64,000 nucleotides of DNA from Lunularia cruciata. Its lineage: Eukaryota; Streptophyta; Marchantiopsida; Lunulariales; Lunulariaceae. Under the pieces are notes generated by a model. That model saw only the letters and a list, made by a program, of their open reading frames with translations. It searched no databases and was not told the origin of the DNA. This document shows, one piece after another, positions 23,141 to 34,635 of this stretch. Made by a program: the position numbers and the translations under genes. The DNA lies in assembly GCA_948567375.1 (NCBI GenBank), contig OX419755.1, forward strand, positions 53,883,001 to 53,947,000, written 5' to 3'. Positions within the stretch are counted from its first letter, which is position 1, and the number at the start of each line of letters is the position of its first letter.

Positions 23141-23828
23141 TGTAACACCCATTTGTGCATGTGTATGGTATTATGATATTTATCTTGGTATTACAAATAA
23201 TTGAGAGATATTATTTATATCAAGATGAATGATAGTTCTACATTAGTCATGATTAGCTAAAGTTAGTCATAGCAAAGATAGTGGGGACTTTACTTTAGAG
23301 GAAGTGGAAAAGATGAGCATCATTATTTTTGAATCTAGTGTGTTGACTTGGTATTATTCCTAGGTGTTTTGCTTTGAGGAAAGAGTTGAGAACTCTTGGG
23401 CCCGTAAGCCTTTTTGTTTGGGTCTTTCTATAGTCCAAGGATAGCCATGTAAAGGAATCCTCGACTTAGTGGTTGGGTCAAGATAAGATCACATGCTTAG
23501 TGGAATATGCCCATGTGGATGGATATTTCTTTATAATTTTTGACTTTACTTGACTTTTAGCCTAGTAACTTGAGTTACTATGGTAAATAGTAACTTTAGT
23601 GTGTGACTATTTCACAAGTATATAAACAAGAGGTGAGGAAGTACTCATCATCTTTTCATTTGCAAGTATCTCTCTCTCATTGAGTTCCCTAGTGAGCAAT
23701 GTCTTGAGTCTTGGAATGTTAGCCTTGGAGGAGTATGATGGAGTTGGAGTTCCTTGCTTTCTTAGTCCATGGTGTGTTACCATAATAGCCATCAGAGGTT
23801 CATCCTAAGTGAGAGACATGCCGGATCA
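23141..23828 (+). repeat. 3' LTR of the OTA element
   Basis: 688 bp starting TGTAACACCC and ending CCGGATCA, with a clear TATA-like GTATATAAAC at 23618-23627. It directly abuts the zinc-knuckle gag of the following chromovirus. Confidence 0.88.
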
Positions 23829-23832
23829 TAGA

Positions 23833-24480
23833 ACAACATCATTGTTACAATTGTGGCCGAGTTAGACACCTCGCCATCAATTGTCACACTCATTTTCCTA
23901 GAGGCACTTTGCCTCCATACAAGCAATCTATGAATAACATGGAGAGAAGAATTCACAAAGAGGATGCAAAAATCACCTTAGAATATGAAGATCACCAGTA
24001 AATGTACCTCATGGCCTTACTAGCTCAATGGAAAAGCAAAATAGCAAGAGAAGGAAGATGATGAGTGCAAAGGGATAGAGAAAGATAAGCTCACAATTGG
24101 TTGTTGTAAATGGAGTCCTAGAAGGAAATCAGGTGAGAGTTTTGATAGACCTTGGAGCAAGAGAATTTCTTGTCTTGCTATGTTGCAATAAGGTTGGGAA
24201 TGGATCTATAGAAAGATAAGAATGATGAAGTAGAATTACCCAATGTGCAAACAGAGAGGATTGAGTTATTACCTAAAAAGGTGACACTCTTTGTAGGAGA
24301 GTAGCAAGAAGCAATTGAGTGGCAAGTGATACGGTTAGCTCGTTATGATGCAATCCTAGGTATGCCATGGATGGAGCACTACAACCTCATAGTCAATTAG
24401 AGGAAGAAAGTAGTGAGGACTTGCTAATGGAAGATCATTGGAGGTAAAGAGAGAGTTGAAAGGCAAGAATTACCTCTATA
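23833..24480 (+). pseudogene. gag zinc knuckle and protease of the second chromovirus
   Basis: A CX2CX4HX4C knuckle CYNCGRVRHLAINC at about 23843-23884 is followed by THFPRGTLPPYKQSM. The protease region near 24100-24170 reads QLVVVNGVLEGNQVRVLID followed by LGARE in place of the usual Ser/Thr-Gly-Ala after the catalytic Asp. Multiple stops. Confidence 0.7.
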
Positions 24481-24523
24481 TGTCATAGGGATAATAACTA
24501 TCTATAAGATAGATAGATGTTTC

Positions 24524-25920
24524 ATGGTGGTAATAAGAGAAGTAGGAAGTGCACAACTCAATAGACAAGTTCTCAAGAAACTAAGAGATGTGATCAATGA
24601 GTTTCAAGATGTCTTCTCGCATGACCTTCACTTAAGATTACCACCAAAAAGGAGAGTTGATCATAAAATTGAAATAATTCTTGGGAAGGCACCTCCTTGT
24701 AAGGCCCCATATTGTCTATCACCTCATGAATTGGAGGAGTGTAAGGCTCAAATCAAGGATATGATGCAAAAAGGGTTTATCCAACTTAGTGTATCATCAT
24801 AGGGAGCTCTTGTCTTGTTTGTGAAGAAAAAGGATGGTACAATGCGTATGTGCATCAACAAACGGTGAAGAATAAATACCCCTTACCATGCATGGATGAC
24901 TTGTTCAATCAACTCAATGGGGCAATATGCTTCACCAAACTTGATCTACGGAGTGATTACAACAAAATTTGGATTGCAAAAGAAGACGTCTACAAGACTA
25001 CCTTTCAAACAAGGTCTGGTCCCTTTGAGTACATGGTGATACCATTTGGCCTTACCAACACATTGGCTACTTTCATGAATTTGATGAATGACATAATTTT
25101 TCCCTATTTTGATAAATCTGTTATTGTTTTCCTAGATGACATCCTTGTGTATAATAGGTCCATGAAGGAACACAAGCAACATCTAAGAGAAGTTCTCCAG
25201 ATTTTATGACAAAATCAATTGTGTGCCAAAACCTTGAAGTGTGAGTTTGGCAAATCAAAATTAGACTACTTGGGGCATAAAGTAAGTGTAAGAAGGTATC
25301 CAAGTGCTAATAGATAAAATAGAGGTCATTAAAAAAATGGAGTGCTCCAAAAGGTCAGACTCAACTCAAGAGTTTCTTGGGATTGATGGGGTTCTAATGA
25401 TGATTCATCAAAGACTTCTCCAAGGTGGCACAACCTCTATTTGCACTACTTGGCAAGGGGAAGAAGTGGATGTGGGGAACCGTACAAGAATTGGCCTTCA
25501 AAAATTGAAAGATGCATTACTACATACGCCAATCTTGAAATGGTATGACCCAAAACGTCCAATCAAGTTGGCTATACATGCATGGCATGGGAATAAGAGA
25601 AATCCTACAACAAGAGTGGCATGACAGATGGCACCCAATTGCATATTTCTCTAGGAAATTGTTATCAACAAAAGAAAACTCTCACACTACCAAATGAGCA
25701 AAGTTGGCCATTGTCTTGGCAACCAAGCATTGGAAGCACTATCTTGGCAAGAAGGCATTTGTACTGGAAACAAACCACAAACCTCTAGTCTACTTTGAGA
25801 CGTAGGAAGATCTATCTTGTTGAAAGATTTGGTGGGCAGAGTGGAGAAAAAGATTCAACATGACAATCACATATGTGGAAGGTAAGAAGCAACTTGCCGA
25901 TACATTCACCTAAATGCTTA
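24524..25920 (+). pseudogene. reverse transcriptase and RNase H of the second chromovirus
   Basis: LRDVINEFQDVFSHDL starts the domain, with KAQIKDMMQKGFIQ, a stop at 24800, FVKKKDGTMRMCI, then KYPLPCMDDLFNQLNGA, FTKLDLRSDYNKI, GPFEYMVIPFGLTN and the catalytic VIVFLDDILVYN (24850-25209). A connection and RNase H remnant follows (LQKLKDALLHTPILKW near 25500; KHWKHYLGKKAFVLETNHK-like near 25730). Several frameshifts and stops. Confidence 0.85.
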
Positions 25921-25959
25921 TGGGAAACAATCTGGTGGAAGAGGTCAAGATGAAACTTG

Positions 25960-27390
25960 AATTCTGGCCAAGGATGCTCGTTGCCACAAAAATTGACATA
26001 GATTGTAGAAGCTCAATCATCCAAAGGTATCACGAGTACCCAAGGACTCACTTTTCATGATGGTAGGTTATGGATCCTGGATGACACAAACCTAAAAACC
26101 ACCATCCTAGCAAAATGTCATGATTTTTCCATTACAAGTCACGTTGGAGTGGACAAGACCTTGGATGCAGCTAAATGCCATTATTATTGGCCCAAGATGA
26201 GCAACAATGTGATGGATTATGTTTGAAGCTGGCTACTTTGTCAACAAAATAAAGCTTCTAATCAAGCTTCCACATGACTTCTTCAACTCCTTCCTACTCT
26301 TGCAAAACATTGGGAACAAGTAAGCATTGATCTGGTTTGTGAATTGCACACGACCACCTCCGGGTTTGACTCCATTGTAGTCTTGATTGATTGACTCATA
26401 AAAATGATTCATGGGTATCCTACCACCAAGGATGTGACTGCTCCACAATTAGCTTAGTTGTACTTAGATGCAATTCTTTCTCACCATGGCCTATCTCAAG
26501 TGCTCATCACTTATAGAGGCACTCAATTCACCAATTTGTTTTGGAGAACACTTTTTGGTTTGTTAAAAGCCAAGTTGGCCATGTCCACAACCTACCATCT
26601 ATAGACCAAGTTCCAAATAGAGTGGGCTAATTGCACCATTGAGAACATGCTCTAAAGCTTCACCCTAGAAGAACAAGAAAGGTGGGACACCTTACTGCCA
26701 CTAGTGGCATTTGCATACAAGAATTCAGTGAATGCATCTATACAAGTTACACTATTCTTTGTCACTGCATCCTTTCATACCTTTGAGCTTTGAAGATCCA
26801 CCTAGTGGATACAAAGGTGGATGTTGTTAACAATCTCATTTCAAGAATCCAACAAGGAGTGGAGACCGCCAAAAATAGGTTGCAGATTGCCCAAATTCAA
26901 CAAAAACAATATGCAGATGAACACCATTGGTACATAGAGTTCAATGTTTGGGATCAATCTTGGTTATCAAGAAACAACCTCACATTAGTTGGCCCTTGCA
27001 AGCTCAGACCTCATTTTATTGGGCCTTTTTCCATCCTTTGTTGAATCGGCACAATGGCCTACCACTTGGAGCTCCCACCACACATGAAGATTCATCTGGT
27101 ATTCTATGTTCCTTTTAAACACAAATATTCACCTTGACTACGTCACTTTCCTTCTATATAGGAGATTTGACCTTGTCCTACACTCATTGATGACACGGAG
27201 GAATATGAAGTTGAATGCATTCTCCAGATATGCATCCAAAGAACTCGTCATCTACATGTGGAATATCTTGTACATTGAAAAGGGTACCCACTATATGAGG
27301 CAACATGGGAGCCAACAACCAACTTGACCAATGCACCGGTGTTAGTGAAATCTTTTGAGCAACAACTTCACAACGAGGACATTACATCTT
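25960..27390 (+). pseudogene. integrase and chromodomain relic of the second chromovirus
   Basis: The core is badly decayed. The C-terminal part is readable: LISRIQQGVETAKNRLQIAQ, QQKQYADEHHWYIEF, then GPCKLRPHFIGPFSI (26790-27040), a GPY/F-type module. A chromodomain relic follows across two frames at about 27200-27320, reading EYEVE, then YLVH and GYPLYEATWEPTTNL. Confidence 0.78.
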
Positions 27391-27440
27391 AATAGAGGAG
27401 AGGTCTACAATACCAATAGCTAGACACATCATCTGAAGTT

Positions 27441-27695
27441 GAAATTTGGCTTGGCAATATCTGGAAGGATGTTATGTATGATGGGCTTAGTAGATCAAAT
27501 AGAGGTGTCACCAAAAGATTACTTCTACTAATAGATCAAGGGCCAAAAACAACTTAAATTTGTAATAACAAATGATAAAGACATATTATCTAAAGGTGGA
27601 AATTGGCTTGGTAACATCTAGAAGGATATTATGCATGATGGGCTAGTTATTTTAGATAAATGTGTCACCAAAAGAGGATTTCTACTAATAGGGTA
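27441..27695 (+). repeat. two-copy tandem duplication, period about 157 bp
   Basis: A block beginning GAAATTTGGCTTGG at 27441 returns diverged at 27599 (GAAATTGGCTTGG). Both blocks share GTCACCAAAAG and end in CTACTAATAG. It lies in the expected 3' UTR or LTR zone of the second chromovirus. Confidence 0.7.
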
Positions 27696-28115
27696 GGAGC
27701 CAAAAATAGCCTAGAAACTTTAGAGCTAATTTTGGAGGCCTAAATGGATGAATTAGGCCTAAAAATGTGCAAATTTGTCCCCCCTAATAGATGAAAGGCT
27801 GGCCCTCAGGTTTGTCTCATCAAGAGCTTTCCAAAAATACCTCACCCACACAATTTGGAGATTCTTACAAAAGATTCCCTTTGGTCAAAGATAGTTTGAC
27901 CAACTAGATAGGATCATAACCGACATGTCACCCATGCATGCAACCAATCTAAGGGCAGAGCTTGCTTACATATCACCAATCCATGTATCCGATCCAAGGG
28001 TGGAGTTTCCTTTGGTGGTGTCTCTTTTACTATATAATATTGTCAAGGTGAGTGTGAAATTGTGTGTTTCTTCTTTTGAATTTCTCTTCAAGTCTCTTAT
28101 CCTCAGAAGATTACA
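27696..28115 (+). other. probable LTR remnant between chromovirus and copia element
   Basis: No gene. TTTTACTATATAATATTGTC near 28027 resembles a promoter TATA region and is followed by T-rich sequence, as expected within an LTR, but no second copy is present to prove it. Confidence 0.3.
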
Positions 28116-28312
28116 AGACCTAAGTTCACTCCTAAAAATCTCCCCCTTGACTCATGTCTTGGGGTCCTTATCCTTTATAACCTATATGATTACTCTATGG
28201 GAAGTCTAGGAAGGAAACCTAACATAGGTTCCTCTGTAAACTAGAGTTAACTAGAACAAAGCTGTAGCCCAAACAAGATAGAGTAAAATCATATATAGAG
28301 ATAACACAATTT

Positions 28313-29601
28313 CTAGTCTACTCTACTTGTGCTCATATTCAAAAGTTGCAATTTAGCACGATGTCTCAAAAAACTCTCCAAAGAAATCACTTTGGTAAAA
28401 GCATCAATTAGATTGAGTTTATCATCAATCTTTACTAGCTCAAACATTTTTTTAGACACAAAATGTCTGAGAAAATAATACATGCTATCAATGTGCCTCA
28501 TTCTACTGTACATCACCTGATTTAAAGCTAGATGTAAAGCACTCTGGTTATCACAATGAAGATTCACAATGTCATGTATCAATCCCACCTCTATGAGAAG
28601 CTTGCCCTACCAAATTGCTTTTGCTTCTGTTACATACTCAGCTTATGTAGTAGACTGAACTGCACACTTCTACAATATAGATCTCCAACTTATGCATCCA
28701 CTTCCAAGTGTGAACACATACCCAATTGTAGATTCCCTCCCATCCAGATCTTCTCCATAGTCAAAAGCTACATAGCCAATAAGTGATTTGGCATTGTATG
28801 ATTTAGCATCAAACACAAAGCCAAAATCTAGCATACCCTTGAGAAATCTAAGGATCCATTTCATAGCTTCTTAATGTATCCTCCCTAGATTTGACATATA
28901 TATGCTAGTCTTGCCCATAGTTAGAGCAATGTTAGGCCTAGTGCAAATCATCAAAAACATGAGACTTCCCACTGCCTTATTGTAGGAGATCTTGGAGATC
29001 AAACCTTTCTCCATGGCATATGTTGGACAAAGAGCTGATGAAAGCTTGAAGTGAGGAGCTAAAGGAGTACTCATAGCCTTGCAATTCTCTATGTTAAATC
29101 TTGCAAGTACCTTTCTAGCATACTTCCCTTGAGTTAACCACAACTTCCCATCCTCCAAGTTTCTTTGGATCTCCATCACCAAAATCTTCCTTGTTGTACC
29201 AAGATCTTTCATTCTAAACTCAGAACTCAAGAGAGCTTTGAGCTTATAAACATTAGATCTATTCCTAGGTGCAATATTTCATCCACATAGAGTACAAGAA
29301 TAATAATGAAGCCAAAGACTTACGTACACACCTTTTTCATTTATACACAAGGATCAAACACACTTTGTTTAAATCCTTTTGACCACATGAAATCGTCAAA
29401 CCGTTTGTTCCATTGTCTAGAAGCTTGCTTCAATCCATACAAGGATTTTATCAACCTACAAAGCATATCCTCTTTTCTTTTCTTCACAAAGACCATAGGA
29501 TTTCTCATGAAGATCACCACATCTAAATTTCCATAGAGGAAAGTAGTGCCAACATACATTTGATCTACGATAAGACCAAAGAAAGTCACAAGTACACACA
29601 A
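28313..29601 (-). pseudogene. copia copy 1 reverse transcriptase and RNase H
   Basis: RT starts at about 29600. It reads VGTTFLYGNLDVVIFM, then LCRLIKSLYGLKQASRQWN and DDFMWSKGFKQS. The catalytic box reads LYVDE where LYVDD is normal (about 29280). Then MSSEFRMKDLGTTRKIL, KYARKVLARFNIENCKAMSTP, MKWILRFLKGML and the RNase H part VNLHCDNQSALHLALNQV with RHIDSMYYFLRHFV. These are standard copia landmarks, broken into at least four frames. Confidence 0.88.
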
Positions 29602-30238
29602 TAAGCAAATAGTGGCATACTTAGCAATAGGAGATCAAACCTCATTTTAATCCACACATTTTCCTTATGTGAATCTCTTGGCCACCAACCTGGCCTTGTA
29701 GATCTTCTTTTCTCCATCAATGGAGCTATCTTTCAATTCGTAGACCCACTTAATGTCTACCAATTGTTGATGTTTTGGAAGCTTCACTAACTCCCAAGTC
29801 TAGTTGTCAATCAATGATTGCATCTCCCTATGCATCACTGCATTCCACTCAAGCTTTTTCATCAAAGCTTGAGCCTCATTAAATGAAGAAGGTTCTACTT
29901 CTTCCAAGATCAAGGCCATACCAACATCATCATCATCAAGAGAGAGATATACTTGTCTTGTAATTGTACTGAATCAGCCATTTTCCAAATCATTCAAGAG
30001 CATCAAGATGTCCTCTTGTTGATGAATCTACTTGATCTTCCTATGCTGGCATGTGTCTAGGTTCACCAATCTCTTCACGCACTTGTAATTCCTCAATTTG
30101 GAACTTGCTACTTTGTGGAAGCACCTCCCTGTGCTCCATCATGAAAACTTCATAACTAATCTCCTCCTCTACAATATTTAGAGGAAATTTTCCCTTGTCA
30201 ATATGAGGAGCTTGAGCTTTCTCCTCCTTGGTTGATGA

Positions 30239-31264
30239 TCAAGACTCATTGAACAAAACATTTCTACTAACGATCAATTTATGGGTGAGTGGATCCCACA
30301 ACATATAACCCTTCACACCACTTTGGTAGCCAAGAAAAACACATTTCTTGGAGGTAAGATTTAGCTCAGATCTACTTTCCTTGGGTATGAGAAGATATGC
30401 ATAACATCCAAATTCTATTAAATGGCTATAATCTGCAGGCCGTCCGTGCCTCATATCAAACGGTGTTGTGTAATGAACTGCACTAGAAGGAGAAAGATTT
30501 ACTAAATGAGTTGTAGTGTTGACAGCTTCAGCCCAAAACAGATATGATAAACCTGATTGGCTCAACATACTCTTCATTCATTCCAATAGTGTTTGATTGA
30601 GTCACTCAGCAACATCATTCTGCTGTGGAGTACATATTGTAGTTAGATGGCGAGTTATGTCCTTTGTTGATAATACACCTCAAATTCTCCGGAAATGTAT
30701 TCCCCACTATTATTTAAGTGCAAAAATCTCACTTTCTTACTAGTGTGCATCTAAACTTGGGCTTTCCACTTCTTGAAAGTGTCAAAGACCTTAGACTTTT
30801 GATGCTTAAAAGAAATTCATACAAATTGCAAATAATCATTGATGATAGATACATAGTACAGCTTTGCAAAATGTGAGGGTGTAGGGAATGGGTCCCACAT
30901 GTCAATATGTATATAATCAAGAATCTCTTTGGAAATATGGGTTCCAATGCCAAAATTAGTCTGATGTTGTTTCCCTAGTACTCAATGCTCACAAAATTGT
31001 AAACTACTAGACCATATTGTAGAAATAAAGCCTTTCTTGCAAAGAATAGCCATGCTCTTCTCACTAATGTGACCTAGCAATGAATACCACAAAGTAGTCA
31101 AACATATCATGAGCTTCTCCACAAATAGTGTTGCAATCTAGCACATATAGATTCATGGGCCTATTTCCCTTCAAGATGAATTTTACCCTAACCATGACTT
31201 GAAGTACACCATCAACTACTTCCCATTGATGACCATTTGCGTCTAACACACCAAGAGATATCAA
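30239..31264 (-). pseudogene. copia copy 1 integrase
   Basis: 31264-31064 holds a pre-integrase segment (SLGVLDANGHQWEVVDGV, RPMNLYVLDCNT). 30577-30239 holds the C-terminal part of the core and beyond: MLSQSGLSYLFWAEAVNTT, LVNLSPSSAVHYTTPFD, FGCYAYLLIPKESRSEL, KCVFLGYQSGVKGYML and VSRNVLFNES. The region between is interrupted by stops. Confidence 0.85.
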
Positions 31265-31568
31265 GTTCTTCCTCTTGTCAAAGATATGCCTTAGTCAATG
31301 ATTTTGATTATGATGATAATTATGATTAGTCAATGTGTGCACAAAGCTATCAAACATTTGAATGTTAACAAATTTAATGCGTACAATTTGATAGGGGTGA
31401 TGATTCCACATCAAGACTGAACTGTTTGATATTGAGTAAGAACTACTACTAAATTACAAAAAAAGAGAAATCTCTTTTTTTGTAACACATATGGTATCAA
31501 CAAGCACAATCTAGAATCCATTCATCCCCACTTTGTTGAAAAGAAGTGCAAAGTGCATACCGTTGGCA

Positions 31569-32450
31569 TCATAGAGCATAGTCATCATTAAGCAAGTCCT
31601 CTTCTTCTTCTTCCTTGTCATCTTTTGCCACATTTGTTGAAGAAGGCTTGACTAATTTGCCATGAAAATCTATTTTGAGGTGGCCAGCTTTTCCACACTT
31701 CCAATTGAGCACAGCCTTATGATCTTGGGATCTCTCACTAGACCAAGATCTAGTCTTAGATCTATGCTCCTCACTATTTGTCCACTTTTGAGTCCTTCCA
31801 CGATTCACGCTCAACATTGTTTCTAAAGGAGTCAAGGATGAGAAGGTAACATCATCTTTTATTGAAGATCATCTTTTAATAGAGCACTCACCACCTCATT
31901 ATAGGTGATGGTCTTCCTATCACAATGTATTAACACTTGTGACAAGGACTGTAGGACATAAGGAGAGAACTCAACAGGTGTAGAGTCTTTCTCTCATCAC
32001 TTAGGTCCTCTCCAAGATTTTGCAATTCCATAACAAGATCATTGAAGACGTTGATATGATCTTGTATCTTGGTCCCATTGTCCTTCATCTTGAAGCTCAT
32101 CAACTTCAAGGATGTGAAGAGATGATTTGATAACTCTTTTTGATGGTACTTATGTTGTAGCTCATCAAAAAGAGTAATGCAAACCTTGTACTCACCTAAC
32201 TACTTTATGACATGTGGTTGTAGATGTAAAACCGTTGTGTGTACAATTGTCTCTTTCATGTGTTTCCAATCATCCTCTAAGACCAAATCAGTCTTGGATC
32301 TCAACAATTTCCCAGAACCGTTGGCCTTGAGCATGCCTTTCACTTGATGCTCCCATAAGAGATAGTTGGAGCATCCATCATACTTGGCAATTCAAATTTG
32401 GCACCTCTAGTCTTCATGACGTGCATCTCACCCTATCTCACCTCTAAACT
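31569..32450 (-). pseudogene. copia copy 1 gag with degenerate zinc knuckle
   Basis: 31835-31569 contains a knuckle reading NWKCGKAGHLKIDF, so the first and last zinc-binding Cys are lost. An acidic stretch EEEEEDLLNDDYAL follows. Antisense of 31850-32450 corresponds to the gag core read as one frame in copy 2 (53258-53689), here with frameshifts. Confidence 0.75.
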
Positions 32451-32545
32451 CCTGCCTTCATATTTACCCTATCTCACCTCTGACCTCTTGCCTTCATATT
32501 TACCCTATCTCACCTCTGACCTCTTGCCTTCATATTTATCCTCAA
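32432..32545. repeat. minisatellite, 36-bp unit, about 3 copies
   Basis: A unit starting CCCTATCTCACCTCT and ending GCCTTCATATTTA occurs three times in tandem. The first unit aligns with the start of gag in copia copy 2 (CCCCGTCTCACCTCTGAAC, about 53613), so the array arose by amplification of the gag 5' end. Confidence 0.85.
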
Positions 32546-32605
32546 GCGTGATGCAATCAATATGAGAATGGGGCAGCTCAAGTAACTATGTTGTAAAGAA
32601 GTTCC

Positions 32606-32866
32606 AATCACATCATGCACGTAAACACTTGCCTCAACAATTTAAAGAACAAAAGATACTATGAAGGTGGACCTCTTGTTGACACTGTTGACCTAACTTA
32701 CACTTCAATAGCTCACAAGGTCTTTCTTGAATTTGTGAAAGTAGCCATGAAGAGACTTGCTCAAGAAGAAGCTCCCTTCTATGAGCAGCTTTCAAAAGTA
32801 AAGCTCAACTTATCTTGGAGTCAGTGTGCTTTCAAAGCCCAATTGAAACCTTACAAGACAGCATAA
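32606..32866 (+). CDS. unrecognised 83-codon ORF in the copia leader, antisense to the element
   Basis: The open frame has a coding-like composition: a DTVDLTYTSIAHKVFLEF segment, VKVAMKRLAQEEAPFYEQL and a basic end. I do not recognise a family. It lies where the copia leader should be, on the opposite strand, and has no counterpart in the leader of copia copy 2. It may be an exon-like fragment of a host gene caught in the element, or chance. Confidence 0.25.
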   Translation, partial: NHIMHVNTCLNNLKNKRYYEGGPLVDTVDLTYTSIAHKVFLEFVKVAMKRLAQEEAPFYEQLSKVKLNLSWSQCAFKAQLKPYKTA

Positions 32867-34317
32867 CCAATATGGCTTGCTATTTTAATCCTATTTTTCT
32901 AATTGGCTAGCAGTGAGGTCCATGAATTCCACACTAAATTACACCATTTCAAGTCTTGTTAACCAACAAATTTCAAACTAGTTCTAGGGACTCAAACCAG
33001 TAGCTTCAAATTTTATTTGTGTAACTTTGGAACTCATTTGTACTAGGCAACTCACAAACCAGCTCAACACTTGTACACTACTTTGTGGAGTTTTGCCTCT
33101 TTGTGGCTCAGCCCTAACACTTTACTACTGATTAGAGAAAATGACATCCTTTCCAATCCTACTATACTGACCATCTAGAATCTATTTGGTAACATGAATG
33201 ATATATAGTAAACCTACATGTAATATGAACAAAATCAACAAATATGTCCAAAATCAAGAGCATGCCCGGCGGAAGAATGGTAGCTTTGGACCCCAACCTC
33301 TCCTAAGGAAGTCTGCTACACTATGGCCACTGCCACTAGGTAAAAATTAAAGATCCATTGCCATCTCTCTTCTCTACCTCAAGATGAAACACACAAATAT
33401 TTGTCCCAAAGATGCTTGCAAACACTTCATGGTTTGTCAAACAAATTCAGTGGTCGTCTGGCAACTGATCTTAGAGATGTCAAATTTTGGAGTGGAGCAG
33501 AACAGTCATTAACCAGATTCATTGTGGTTTTGGCATCCCTCTTCTGGTTCTACTCAACTATATTGCTCTCCAACTCCAGCCAGCAACAACTATGTCAAAG
33601 AAGAATAACAAGGGGACTCAAGCCAGGCTGCATGCCTTTGATCTCAAGAAAGAGAAAGAAGAGATGGGCAAGAAGGTCAAGAAACAACAAGAAAAGCTTA
33701 GCAAAGGAAAAAATATGCAGTTGCAAAGGCGATAGAAATGGATTCATAGATTCTAAACTAAGAGCTCAAGCCATCCATTTTTCTGCCTTTTTTGGCAAGC
33801 GAGTATCGTACCATGGTCTCCACTTTCTAGGAATATACAATTTTTGACACGCTTGACTACTGTACATGGTCAAGACCTATGATTGAACTGTCAAGAAGAA
33901 ATTTTGAAGAGCAGACCTGTCCAAAACTTGGATAGAGATATGAGCTCCAAGAATTGGTGGTGTTAGATTTTGAAGCTGGAGCTTACAATAAGCTTGATTG
34001 CAGCATTTGAAGCTCCAATAGAAGACTTCCAATTGAGAAAGTGCAGCCCTGTCTTACACCATGGTGCCCTTGACAAAAAACCACCAGCATGATCCTGAGG
34101 CAAAAGGGATTATGAAAATTCACAACAAAGTTGAGCTCCTCCTTTTCTCATTGTGCAGGATCACAGCAGATGTATTCCAATAGCAAAAGTTATTATTGAA
34201 TTTTCCTTCCTCATCGACTTGCAAGCTTCCTTCTTGGATCTCAATTGTGCAAACTCCGCTTCCACTCCTCCCTTTACTTCCTCATGCCTCCCCTCAACCT
34301 TTTGTATTTCATTCCCT
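32867..34317. other. non-element sequence inside copia copy 1 leader
   Basis: Apart from the small basic ORF at 33592-33735 I see no recognisable content. It does not resemble the leader of copia copy 2 (53700-55192) by eye, so it is either a diverged leader or later inserted DNA. Confidence 0.4.
33592..33735 (+). CDS. small Lys-rich ORF in the copia leader
   Basis: 47 codons from the internal ATG at 33592, within a longer open frame from 33487. Very basic and helical-looking: MSKKNNKGTQARLHAFDLKK, then EKEEMGKKVKKQQEKLSKG. The composition resembles small nuclear or nucleolar basic proteins, but I cannot name one. It is antisense to copia copy 1 and absent from copy 2. It could be an exon of a captured or displaced host gene. 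Confidence 0.3.
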   Translation: MSKKNNKGTQARLHAFDLKKEKEEMGKKVKKQQEKLSKGKNMQLQRR

Positions 34318-34425
34318 CTAATGAGACTAACATTTCACAAAGAGCTTCTACCAACTCTTTTACATAGTAGTCCAGCCCTAGTCTAACTAACTAGAGTTAC
34401 TCAAGACCTGAGTTAACTCCTAACA
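34318..34425 (-). repeat. partial 5' LTR of copia copy 1
   Basis: On + it reads GAGACTAACATTTCACAAAG through GAGTTAACTCCTAACA. It matches the 50056-50276 and 55207-55428 LTRs over about 105 bp, then loses similarity towards 34318, so the inner half of the LTR is missing. Confidence 0.8.
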
Positions 34426-34635
34426 CTAACACTCCGTGGTAGAGTGAATTATTATTAGAGTATTTAGGTGTTACCTTTGAGAGAGCAAGTAGTTCATTCC
34501 ATGGAGATGTTGGTGGTATAGTAAGAAACTTGAGTAGCAGGACGAGTAACAGCCATATGGAGATGCAAGGTCAGGCAACAGGACATGTTTTTTCATTAGC
34601 TTAGAAGTTGCATACTAGCCCGCAAGTATTCCCTT

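Larger units (their letters stand above)
10830..23828 (+). mobile_element. Ty3/gypsy element, OTA (Athila/Tat-like), interrupted by a nested chromovirus
   Basis: A full but decayed LTR retrotransposon: 5' LTR, a primer-binding site resembling the 3' end of tRNA-Asp, a zinc-knuckle ORF, gag, protease-RT, RNase H, integrase, polypurine tract and 3' LTR. Removing the nested element (16108-21727) leaves about 7.4 kb and rejoins the RT/RNase H frame. The C-terminal integrase ends in a VEKVWGNYTYDLEELRG-like segment and has no chromodomain. That, with the tRNA-Asp-type PBS, argues for the non-chromovirus OTA clade. Every coding segment carries stops or frameshifts. The five bases flanking the two LTRs do not match (ggtac and tagaa), so no target duplication is visible. 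Confidence 0.88.
23829..27410 (+). mobile_element. second Ty3/gypsy chromovirus, 5'-truncated
   Basis: The order is zinc knuckle, protease, RT, RNase H, integrase, chromodomain relic, all on +. The element enters at its gag knuckle with no LTR or PBS on the left, where it meets the OTA 3' LTR. Its 3' LTR could not be delimited; it probably lies within 27410-28115. Frames are broken throughout. It is a different family from the chromovirus at 16108-21722. Confidence 0.82.
28116..34425 (-). mobile_element. Ty1/copia element, copy 1, both LTRs truncated
   Basis: This is the same family as 50056-55428, in the same antisense orientation. On -: a partial 5' LTR (34425-34318), leader, gag, integrase, RT, RNase H, a PPT (AAGGGGGAGAT) and only about 25 bp of 3' LTR next to it (ending near 28116). 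No target duplication can be checked because both ends are truncated. Stops and frameshifts occur in every domain. Confidence 0.85.

Noticed and set aside
10830-23833. Target-site duplication for the outer OTA element
   Set aside because: Flanking pentamers ggtac and tagaa do not match at the LTR edges defined by comparison of four copies.
32432-32545. Three near-identical 36-bp units considered as a CRISPR array
   Set aside because: Head-to-tail tandem with no spacers in a plant genome; derived from copia gag.
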